Of a DNA stretch of 64,000 bases, positions 50,600 to 61,760 are shown in pieces (position 1 is the stretch's first letter; every line of letters begins with the position of its first letter). The position numbers were made by a program, and so were the translations under genes. The stretch comes from Plenodomus lindquistii (Eukaryota; Ascomycota; Dothideomycetes; Pleosporales; Leptosphaeriaceae). Under the pieces are notes generated by a model. The model saw only the letters and a program-made list of their open reading frames with translations. It was not told where the DNA came from and ran no database searches. Where the stretch lies: assembly GCA_025504975.1 (NCBI GenBank), contig JANUWI010000014.1, forward strand, positions 62,001 through 126,000. Direction: 5' to 3'.

Positions 50600-52700
50600 G
50601 TTTACACTATAATCTCTAGGTAAAAGGTATGTAATAGCGCGTAATTATATAACTTTTTATATTTTCTACTATATAAAAGCTACTTTTCTACTTCTATAAT
50701 TTTTTTTTACTACTATATTTTCTTCTATTACTTTTACTATATTTAGGTCCTTTAATACTTTTATTAAAACAAAGCTTCTACTATTTCTACTAGTAATAAA
50801 AAGTTTTTTAGTATTTTTCTTTAGTAAATAACTTTATTTTATTTACTATACTATTGCGTAACTTTAATACTAACTATTACTATATTAAATACTTTAAAAA
50901 GCTTTATTTATAGTACTTTACTTTTACTAGCTTTTATTTTTACTGCTATAATAACTACTACTTTTTAAATATTTACTATAAGCTAGTAAGTTTTATTTTT
51001 ATTTTTTACGTGTAAATTCTAGCTAATTTCTATTTAAACCTCTACTAAAATTCTTTAGTAGTGCCTTTATATTATTAAGTACTTTAAAAAACTTAAACTT
51101 AGTATTTATAAATATTTAGAGTAGAAAATTATAGCTATTTACACTTTAGCTATTAGTTATATCTACTATTTTTTTTATAAAGCTATTTTTAAAACTTTAA
51201 CTAAATTTTAGTTAAGTGTAGTTAGCCTAGCTTTACTAATAATACTTATAGCTATAAATCTAGTAAATTTTCTAATATAAGCCTATTACTAACTTTATTT
51301 TTTATAACTTTTACTAATTTTTTCTAGCTATTTATTACTAGTACTAGTTCTACTAGAGTTAAAAATAAATCTAACTATAAAAATTCTTAAGTTTATAGTA
51401 ATTAGTTAGCTCTATATAATAAAGCCTTTTTTAAAGCTATTAGTAAGTTTTTATAAAAGCTCTCTTTTTCTACTACATATTAATTCTTTTATAACTATAG
51501 TAGAACTACTTTTTCTATTATCTCTACCTTTTTTTATAGTAGGTCTAAAACTACTACTACTATTTTTAAAGCTACTAACTAGTCTATATTTAATAACCTT
51601 TTTTTTATTTATAAATTCTCTACTAAAAAATTATTTAACTATAGTAAAGCTTGCTAGAAGTCTCTACGTAAAAAAAAAGCCTATTATTACTTTAGCTAGG
51701 CGTAGTTACTTTAAAAAAAATAGTTTTATAGTCTTGCTTTTTTTTTATACTGCTTTACTACTAAAAGCAGCTCTACTAATTTTTACTATAGTATTAGAAA
51801 AAAGTATAAAAAAAATACTATAGTCTATTCTAATAATAAAAATAAACTAGAAATATAAAAAGAATATCTAGAGTTTTATTTAATTAATAGTTAGTATACT
51901 TTTATATCTAGTAGAGTTAATAGATATTTTCTATTTTTAATAGTAAAATAATTAATTTTTTTACTTTTATTTTTTACTTTTACTATAATACTAGTAATAC
52001 TTACTAGATATTTTTCTATAAATAGAGTAAAAAGTAGTAGATAAATAGTAGTTACTAGAGACTTTTTCTAAGAAAAATTTAAAACTCTATTTAGCTATTC
52101 TACTACTAAAATTAAATTTTATTTTATTTTCTTTTTTATTCTTTCTATATAACCTACCTTTTCTCTACTATTTCTTTTTTTATTTAAAAACCTTCTAGGC
52201 TATTTTTAGCTACTTTTTATATTTTTTAATTCTAGCCTACTTTCTATACTTTAGCTTCGTTTTCTATATTATTACTTTTTATTCTCTAGCCTTTTTTAGA
52301 AAGTTTTCTATTTTTTTTTCAACTTTTTATAATACTAGCTAGGTTAATTATAGTAAGTCTATATAACTTTTTAGCTATAAACCCTTTTTTTTATATTATT
52401 TTAGTATAGTAGCTATTTTTAAATTTTATTCTAGTATTTTTCTAGTAGCTCTTTTATAAGCGCTTTTTTTATAGTATTTTCTAGAAAGCTCTATGAATAT
52501 TTTTCTACTTCTCTAAATATTTATACCTTTTTAAATTTACCTCTAGTTTTTAGATTAGGCGTTTATAACTTTTTTACTAAACTAAATACTTTTTACTCTA
52601 TAATTTTTCTTACTCTTTCTAGTATTACTCTTAAATATTTTTATTTTTCTATTATTTATAGCTATCTATTTAGATAGAATTAGGTTACTAGTTAGAAATA
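50600..52700 (-). pseudogene. LTR-4 extra block between integrase and 3' LTR, unidentified
   Basis: About 2 kb of minus-strand coding-like sequence with Lys/Gln/Glu-rich, coiled-coil-like runs (for example KKALIKELLEKYQNKI near 52420-52470). Gypsy elements usually need only a short 3' end here. It may be a long chromodomain or tail extension, an accessory frame, or remains of another insertion. No domain recognised. Confidence 0.35.
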
Positions 52701-52899
52701 TACTATTTTTTTATTAAATTATTTAAAACTAATAATAAATAGCTTTTATAAAATACTAGGTAAATTTCTAGTAGTATATCTAATTTACCTACTATATTAT
52801 CTATAAATTTTAATATCTAGAATTTTATATTTTTTTAGTTTAATTTTTTACTAGGCTTTTTATATAATAGCTATTTTCTATACTATAACTATATTTTAT

Positions 52900-55800
52900 T
52901 TTTTATTTTAAAAACTAGAGTTTTTATTTTTTACTAGTTAGTTTAGATTTCTATATTTACTATACTTTAGCTATAGTAAACTATATAAACTCTACTATAG
53001 TCTATAGCTTTTATATAATAGTAGCTTTAGCTCTAGTAAGTATAGTAGAGTATTAGTAAAAATTTTTTAACTAAATAGGTAGCTATATAGAATCTATTTT
53101 ATACCTATACTAAAGTAAAAAAAAACTAATCTAGATAAAACTAGCTAGTTTTTTTTTAATTATAATTTATACTATAAAATAAAAAAAAGCCTAGTTATTC
53201 TAAGCCTAGTTAATAAAAACTTTTAAATAGGCTTTTATAGTACTATTTATTTTTTTTATAGCTTTATTAGTTTTTAAGTAGAAAATAATAAAAGATTAGT
53301 AGTTAATTTATAGTAATTTATATACTTTAGTCTAAAAGTTTTTTATAAACTATATACTTTTATTTATAACTATAGTATCTAGAAACTAGTAGTAAAAAAC
53401 TATACATTTAATAAACTTCTATACTACTAATTTTATAGTAAAGTTTACTAATAGAATAAATATAAAATTTTTATTTTTATAATCTATAACTACTATAAAG
53501 TTAGTATAACTTTTACTTTTAAAAAGGTCTATAATAAAGTCTAAACAAAGCTTTTTCTAAATTCTCTCTAGAATTAGTAGGAGTTTAAATAGTCTCTACT
53601 TTAAATTCTGCTATAGCTTAGTATAACTATAAATATTATAGTTTTTAATATAGTAATAAATATCTAAAGATATACCTAGCTAAATTAAATTCTAGACTAG
53701 TAATTTATAGCTATTCTTTCTACTAGAATATCTAGTAGTTACACTATTATAAATTTTAGAAATTATAGATTTATAGCTAGAGAAACCTTAGTACTTACTT
53801 TTTTTTTTAGAACTATACTATACCTTTTTATTTTTTATACTTAAATATTAATATTTTAAGCTAGAGTTTAGAAAAAAACTTACACTATTTTATTTATACT
53901 ACTATAAAAGCTACTTTATAACTACTATTACTTATAAATACTTTTTTTTATAAGTTTTTTAGTAGAAATAGCTCTACTAGCGTAAATACAATTACTTTTT
54001 TTTTCTAAAATTTTTAACTAGTATTATTAAAACTATAGAACTTTTAATAGCTTTTTTTTTAATAATAAAAAGTTTTTACTAGTTTATATAACTAGAGGTT
54101 ATAGACTACTAGCCTATTGTTTTTAGTATACTATAAGATATTTTCTTTTTTTCTAGAAAAAGTATTAGCTTTTTAATTTAAATTCTCTAGGTAGTAGAAA
54201 AACGTAAAGTTAAAAGTACTAAATAATTTTAACTAGTAGATATACTACTTCTAGAGTAACTATATAGTTATAAAATACTCTAGGTTTTTATAGCTAGTAT
54301 ATATAGTAAAACTTTATTATATATAACTTTTTATTTTACTATTTAAATTATTTAATTATAGCTAGAAGTTTTTTATTATAAATATTATAGTTATACTTTA
54401 TAAGAGTATATACTTAGCTAATAAGTAAGCTATAATATTAAACTACTTAATTCTTTTTAACTATATAAAATTTTTCTTTAATACCTAGCTAGAGGTATTA
54501 GTTTTACAAAATATTTTTAAATTTAGATTATAATAAGCTAGAGCAGGCTCTATAGTAAAGGCTTTTTAAAATTTAAAAAAAACCTTTTACTACTTTTTTT
54601 TTAGAAAAATAGAATATTTTTACTAGTTAGTTTTATTAGTAGTATAGTAATTATAAAGTAGTTTTAAATAAATTCTAGTAGAAATTTGTAAACTTTTAAA
54701 AGCTCTATACTTTTTTAATAGATTAGAAAAGTTTTTATTTAGTAATAGCTTAATTTCTTTTTAGGTCTATACTAATTCTATACTCTATTTCTACTATAAA
54801 TTTAAAAAAGCGTGTTTCTTAATACTAAATTTAAACTTTTTAATATCTAGCTATAAATTTACTTTTTTAAACTTTTTTATTATAGCTTTTACTTTTAGTT
54901 TATACTTTATTTAATTTTTACTAGTATAAATAAGTATATTATCTATATAGATAGAGGTATTAATATCTAGATATTTACAAAGCACCTAATTAATATACCT
55001 CTAGAAAGTTTTTAAAGCGTTAGCTAAACTAAATAGGTAAACAATTTATATATAAAGTTTAAACTAGGTTTTAAATACTATTTTCTACTTATTTTTTTTA
55101 GTAATCTAGATTTTATAACAAGTTTAAACTATATCTAGTTTAGTAAACTACTTAGTTTATTCTATCTATAATACAGTCTTTTAAATAAGTAGAAATAGAT
55201 AGTAATTTTTTTTTAAAATAGTCTTAAAAGTTTAGTAGTTTATATAGAACTTTAGTTTTTTTCTAAGCTTTTTTATAAATAGTACTAGAGCTAAAGCATT
55301 TAAATAGCTAACGTAGATAAATCTATAGTCTAGTAGTAAAATAAGCTTTTTATATAGAACTAATAGCTTTTTTTATAATATAATATAAAAAAGTTTTTAT
55401 AAAACTTCTAGCTTTTTACTTTCTACTTTAAGAAAAAATATAATACAGTCTATAACGACTTTATAGTATAGTACTAATTTCTCTACTTTTTTTTAAAAAA
55501 ATATACTATATAAATTTTTAAAATAGTTTAAATAAAGTATTTACGTGTTTATTAGTTCTATTTTTTTTACTAAAGTATTTTAAATATCTACTATTAAAAC
55601 TATAAATAACTATAGTTTACTATTTTCTTTTAAACCTCTAGTACTACGCCTAGTAGGTTTTACTAGTAACTTCTATAATATCTAGAGCTAAGGCTTTACT
55701 TTCTCTACTCTAAATATAGATACTATTTAATTTTATTAAAAATAATTTATTTTATAAAGTAATAGAGACTTAGAATTTTTTATTTATAAATAGCCTAAAA
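52900..55800 (-). pseudogene. pol: LTR-4 pol: RT, RNase H, integrase remains
   Basis: RT shows IYIDNILIYTSK at 54921-54956 (family VYLDDILIYS; second Asp to Asn). Downstream, QSFQKFTNFYQNLF near 54700 matches the family QSFLGFxNFYRRFI. RNase H follows at about 54520-54110 with FCKTNTSS (family VETDASD) and LEYFITI (family LEYFMTT). Integrase-like sequence continues to about 52900 but is too eroded to mark its catalytic residues. Stops are TAA/TAG. Confidence 0.82.
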
Positions 55801-56299
55801 TTAGACTATACTTCTAATCTCTCTCTAGTATATAAACCTATATTTTTTTATAATATTTTTTTAGATTTGTTAAGTACTAAGTAGCTATTAATTGTAATAT
55901 TTTTTTTTTATTTTTTTTATAACTAAGTAGTAGAGAACTTTTATTTACTCTAAATAGTTTTTTATATAAAGTTTTTAGTTATAAATGTAAAAGTAATATA
56001 TTTAGTATCTAGTATAGCTAATATAAAAATAACTTTATTAGTTAGAATTTATAGTATAATTAGGTTACTATCTAGCTATATCTACTAAAAAGTTTTAAAT
56101 TATTATAATTTAAAACTACTATTTTTTTTAAAGAAGATTTATTTTAGAAAATTCTAGTTTTTTAATTTACTAAAGCTATTAGTTTTTTTAAATTTTTTTT
56201 TCTAAGTACCTACTAGAAACGCGTAAATAGAGTATTAAACTAAAATAAATTTATAAATATATTATATATAGCTAATTTTTTTATATTATAAGTATAGAT

Positions 56300-57250
56300 T
56301 ATTTTTATAATATTTTATTTAGTTTTTTAAAATAATTTATTAAACTTTTTTAGTTTTAAAAGAGTAAGTGCTATAACTAGGAGTAGAGAAGTTAATATCT
56401 ATTAGATTTTTTTAGTCTTTTTAATAGTTACTATAGTAAAAGTAGGTATAGAGTTTACTATAGTAAAAGTTTTTTTTAATATACTTTATCCTTTTTTATT
56501 AATTACTATACTATCTACTATCTAAGTACTTTTACTAATACTATTTAATTAGCTAATTCTACGTTAATAGCATTTATATAGTAGGTTTTTAACAATAGGT
56601 AATTATTTTTTTTATTTATATTAAATACTAAGCGTATAAACTTTAAATTTAATTTTTAAAAAATTTATTGTTTTTATTTAAAAGTAAAAAGCTTATTTCT
56701 AGCTTTTTTATTTAGTATTTTATTAGAGAACTGCTAGTGTAGGAATTTCTAAAAATGTTTATAAAATTAGTCTATATACTCTATCTAGAAAACACTAATA
56801 AAAATAGTATTATTTTTTAAATAGTTAAATATATATTCTAAAATATTTTCTTTTTTATAGTATAATTTATTTAGATTTTATACTATATTTATATTTTTTA
56901 GAGTTACTACTAAATATAGCTAGGTTAGAAATTTTCTAGTATACTAAACTAGTACTTATAAAAAAAAAGTAGAAATTACTACTAGAGTATAGAATTTATT
57001 ATTGTATTTAGAGAGATTTTTATTAAAAAAATCTATTTAAGCTATTAGGAATTAACTAGAAATTATAGCTATTAAAGCTTTTAGCTTATAGTTAGTATTA
57101 TTTTTAAAAAACTACTAGAAAACTTTTACTTTTTTATAAATAGTAGAGCTAGAATTTATTTATAATATTTTTTATTAAGCTTTATATATAACAAACTACT
57201 TAATTAGTTTTATTTTAGTAAGAGATTTATTTTCTACTAGCTTTTTTTTA
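56300..57250 (-). pseudogene. gag: LTR-4 gag-like remnant
   Basis: A minus-strand frame near the 5' LTR. A run near 56940-57000 (YSSSNFYFFF...VYQKISNLA) faintly resembles fungal gypsy capsid sequence. Strongly eroded; position supports the call more than motif. Confidence 0.45.
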
Positions 57251-57658
57251 CGTGTTTTTTCTACTAATACTATTTTAATTTTTATATTTATTTTATTTAT
57301 AGTTTTTATACTATTAGTGTAGAATACAAAAGCTATTATACTATTAGGCCTATTTATTATTTATATATAATAGTACTAAATATAGTAGTAGCTAGTACTA
57401 AATACTATTTTTTATAAATTTCTTTTTAAATTTAAGTATATATTTTACCTATAGCGCCTAGTACTAAATATCTATTTACTATTACTTTTTAATAGGCTAC
57501 GTAGCCTAGATATTTAGTACTAAATATTTTTTTATCTATTATTAAACTACTAGCCAGCTGCAAACTAATACTAAAAAATCTAAAGTAAAAATAGTTTATT
57601 TTTTTCTATCTAAAAAACTAATAGAGTAATAAGTTAGTTGTAGATAAAATAATTTAAA

Positions 57659-57834
57659 TAAAGTAGATAGATTTTAAAAGGTAAATACTAAATAAATTAA
57701 AATAAATTAACTACTTAATAATTCTATATAGAAAAAAGGAATTTTATACACGTTTATATAAAATACTCTAGCTACATTTAGTATAGTTTTAAAGCTTTAC
57801 TACTAAAGCTCTACACTAGGCTCTACCTATTACA
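57659..57834 (-). repeat. LTR-4 right LTR (5' LTR of the element), 176 bp
   Basis: Mate of 50402-50577; reads TGTAATAGGTAGAGCC at its start on the minus strand. Confidence 0.93.
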
Positions 57835-57839
57835 TATTA

Positions 57840-59100
57840 GTTTAGGTTTTTTTATAAACTATAAAACGCTAGCTTATATAGTAATAAATAACTAAATAAA
57901 TAATTTATATATAAACTTTAACTAAAACTTAAATTTATAAATATTATTTAGAGATTTAGATTACTATAGATTTACTAGTAAAAAAAGTTAAAATAGAGTA
58001 TAAATTTAGAAATTAATATAATCTAGTACTATATATTAGTAAAAACTAGCTTTAATACTTTAAAAGCTTTTAAATAATTATTAACTATGAATATATTAAA
58101 AAACGCGTTTTAAAAACAAAAACTTTATTATATTAATATAAAAAACGTGTTAGTAAACTAAATTTTATACGTATTATTAGTATTTATACTTTAAAAGTAA
58201 AAAATATACTATATTAAGTAACTAAAAAATATAGAATAAATAAATAAGTATTCTAAATATTAAAATTTTAGTCTCTATATAGTAGTTTTTAAACTTTTAG
58301 TTAAAATAGCTTTTATAGCTATTTAAAATTAGTAACTAGTATAGTTTTATTTTTTATACTTTTATATATATATTAAAGTATTTTAACTATTTTAGTTCTA
58401 ATATATTATTTATTTAGCTATTTTTAAAAACTAATAGTTTCTAGTAATAAAAAATACTAGCTTGTTTATACTATATAAAAATATATACACATTTTTTATA
58501 AATAATTAATAGTAAAATTATATTTTTTAAAGTATATTTATTTTAGATAATAAAAACCTATTTATAAATATCTAGTTAAATTAAGTCTAGCTAATTATAT
58601 TTTCTAAAGTTTATAATAATTTTTATAAATTATATTATACCTATTTATAAGCTAGTTTTATTAAAATTATAGATATTATTATTCTAGATACTATATATAG
58701 CTTTTATTTTATCTATAAATTTAAACTATATACTAATAATCTCTAGATTTTTTAATTTTATTTTTTAGTTATTTTTTATTTAGTTAAAAGCTATTTTTAG
58801 TTTAGTTAAATATATTATAAAGTATTTAGTTTTATACTTGCCTACTAGTAGTCTATTATATACTTCTAGTATTTTATTTGCTATATTTTCTACTTTATAT
58901 AGCTAAAGCGTAAATTTTTATAAATAATAATTTAAAATATATTAAATAATAATCTACTTTTTAGTAGTAGTAAATTTCTAGTAATTAGATTAAATTTTAG
59001 CGCGTAAAGTAGTTCTATTAATCTATTTAAAAAGCTTTTAATAATTAACTCTAAAAGCTATAGTATTAGCCTATTAGATTTTAAATTAGCTAGATTATAA
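57840..59100 (-). pseudogene. F9 transposase remnant (Fot1/pogo DDE)
   Basis: Minus-strand frame mostly in the right piece. The conserved block is encoded at about 58646-58682 (complement of TTTTATTAAAATTATAG). Homologous to F6 throughout and inactive. LTR-4 is inserted near the C-terminal end. Confidence 0.8.
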
Positions 59101-59249
59101 AAGTAGAATAGGCAAGTTCTAGTTAGCTTTTAGTTTACATTAATATTGTATTATATTATTAAAGTATATTATATAGAGTATAGTATTTATAATACTAAAA
59201 AAAAGTAGCTAGCTTAGTAGTATAGCTAGCTTAGTAGTAGAATACATTA

Positions 59250-59685
59250 TAATTATTAGTTTTTTAGAGAATTTAATTATTTTATTATATTTAACTTATA
59301 GTTAAAGTATACTAAATATATCTATTAAAAAGAGTATATATAAATATATTTTAGAAGTTATTAAATAAAATTTAAAATAAATATAAAAAAAAGGTAGATA
59401 AAAATATATAGTTATTTAAAACTATTATCTCAGTTTAATTACGTAATATTAAAATTCTAGAATAGGAAAAAAAGTATATTTAGTAAAAAGCTTTATACTT
59501 TACGTAAAAGCTTAAAGTAGAGAGTAAAAAAGTAAACTTAGAAATATTAGATTATTCTATAGCGTCTATTAATAGAGCCTTTCCGCCTATAATATAGGTA
59601 ACGTTTAGTTTATTAGACTAATCTATTATAAAGTATAGTTATACTTTATTTTCTAGTAATACTTTACTAGTAGCTAGTAGTAGTT
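59250..59685. other. AT-rich junction, unassigned
   Basis: About 435 bases between F9 and the start of recognisable LTR-3 homology. A GC-richer patch, GCCTTTCCGCC, lies near 59578-59588. It may be a diverged 3' end of LTR-5, but I cannot align it to the LTR-3 3' end. Confidence 0.4.
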
Positions 59686-59914
59686 TATAAAATTTAATTC
59701 TAGTTTCTCTATTTTTTCTAAATTATTATACTCTAACTATTTTACTAGGTATTTTTTAGTATTTTATTTTTTTTTAATATATTATTATTTTTCTAACTTA
59801 ACATTTATTATTCTTTTATTAGTTATAATAGAGTTAAAAACTTAGCTAGTTCTAGCATTTTTATATAAAATCTAGAGTATCTTTTAGTATTAAATAGAAA
59901 GTTAAATATATATA

Positions 59915-61758
59915 ACGTATTCTACTACTAAGCTAGCTACACTACTAAGCTAGCTACTTTTCCTTAGTATTATAAATACTATATTTATACTTATTATTAT
60001 TATTACTATTAATATCTAACTCTACTACTATAAAGCTTATATCTAATTTAGAAATACTTTTTAAACTTTTCTAGCACGTATAAGCGTTGTGCCTAGTCTA
60101 TTTATAATTACTATAATATTAGATATCTAGTTAAATAGGTATTTAACTACTACTACTATACGTATATTTTAATAGATTAGGCGCTATAGTTAAAGCTATA
60201 GTAGCCTATAATCTAGTACTATATTTAAAAGTACTTTTTTACTAGATTTTTTTCTTTTATACTTTTTTTTTTTATTATTTTTATTAATTATTTTTTAACT
60301 TTATAGATATAGGCTTAAAAAAGAGTATTTTAGTATAGTATTAGTTTAGCTTTTTTTATAAACTATAAAAAGCTAGCTTATATAGTAATAGGTAACTAAA
60401 TAAAAAACTTATATTTAAATTTTAACTAAAATTTAAATTTATAAATATTATTTAGAGTTTTAGATTACTATAGGTTTATTAGTAAAAAAGGTTAAAGTAG
60501 AGTAGATATCTAGAAATTAATATAATTTAGTACTACCTATATATTAGTAGAGACTAGCTTTAACACTTTAAAAGTTTTTTAATAGTTATTAACTATAAAT
60601 ATATTAAAAAACGCGTTTCTAATAGCTAGAAAAAAGCTTTTTTTATTAATATAGAAAACGTATTAGCGTGCAAAATTTTATACGCGCTAAAAGTATTTAT
60701 ACTTTAATAGTAAAAAATATACTATATTAAATAGCTAGAGAATATAGAATAAATAAATAGGTATATAGAATATTAGAATTTTATTTATTATATAGTAGTT
60801 TTTAAACTTTTAGTTAAAGTAGTTTTTATAGCTATCTAAAATTAGTAACTAGTATACTTTTACTTTTTATACTTTTATATATATAATAAAGTATTTTAAT
60901 TACTCTAGCCTAAATATATTATTTATTTAGCTACTTTTAAAAACTAATAGTTTCTAGTTATAAAAGATACTAGCTTTTTTATACTATTTAAAAATATATA
61001 CACGTTTTTTATAAATAATAAAAAATAGAGTTATATCCTCTAAAATATCTATACTTTAAATAATAGTAATTTATTTATAATTATCTAGCTAAATAAGGTC
61101 TAGCTAATTATTTTTTTAAAGTTTATAATAACTTTTATAGACCTAATTACGCCTATTTAGAATCTAGTTTTATTAAAATTGTAGATATTATTATTCTAAA
61201 TACTATACTTAGTTTTTATTTTATTTATAAATTTAAATTACGCGCTAATAATTTCTACATTTTTCTATTTTATTCTCTATCTATTTTTTACTTAGTTAAA
61301 AGCTATTTCAAATTTATTTAAACGCGTTATAAAGCGCTTAGCCTAGTACTTACCTACTAGTATTCTATTATATACCTCTAGTATTTTATTAGCTATATTT
61401 TTTACTTTATATAATTTAAAAGTAAATTTTTATAAATTAAAATTAAAAATATATTATTAAATTATCTATTTTTTAGTAGTAGTAAATTTCTAGTAATTAG
61501 ATTAAATTTTAGCGCGTAAAGTAGTTTTATTAATCTAATTAGAGAGCCTCTAATAATTAACTCTAAAGGCTATAGTAGCGGCCTATTAGCTTTTAAATTA
61601 GCTAGCTTTAAAAGTAGAATAGATAAATTCTAATTAGCTTTTAGCTTAAATTAATATTACATTATATTATTAGGGCATATTATATAGAGTATAGTATTTA
61701 TAATACTAAAGAAAAGTAGCTAGCTTAGTAGTATAGCTAGCTTAGTAGTAAAATACAT
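59915..61758 (-). mobile_element. Fot1-like DNA transposon F10, nested in LTR-5
   Basis: 1844 bp, TA at 59913-59914 and 61759-61760. The left end keeps the likely original terminus ACGTATTCTACTACTAAGC; the right end is the inverse GTAGTAAAATACAT. First TIR type, transposase on the minus strand. Confidence 0.94.
60260..61610 (-). pseudogene. F10 transposase remnant (Fot1/pogo DDE)
   Basis: Minus-strand frame homologous to F6. The conserved block is encoded at about 61159-61190 (complement of CTAGTTTTATTAAAATTG). Stops of TAA/TAG type throughout. Confidence 0.82.
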
Positions 61759-61760
61759 TA

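Larger units (their letters stand above)
50402..57834 (-). mobile_element. LTR-4, Ty3/gypsy retrotransposon nested in F9
   Basis: LTRs of exactly 176 bp (50402-50577, 57659-57834) are flanked by TATTA (50397-50401, 57835-57839). In the minus orientation the 5' LTR starts with an intact TGTAATAGG, and a purine tract AAAAAGGAAAGTAA (complement at about 50578-50595) precedes the 3' LTR, so the element reads right to left. Total 7,433 bp. Gag-like, RT and RNase H remains are visible, followed by integrase and about 2 kb of extra sequence before the 3' LTR. Confidence 0.92.
49977..59247 (-). mobile_element. Fot1-like DNA transposon F9, split by LTR-4
   Basis: TA at 49975-49976 and 59248-59249. 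Left piece 49977-50401 and right piece 57835-59247 rejoin exactly across the LTR-4 target duplication TATTA, giving about 1.83 kb. First TIR type at both ends. Transposase strand is minus. Confidence 0.93.
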
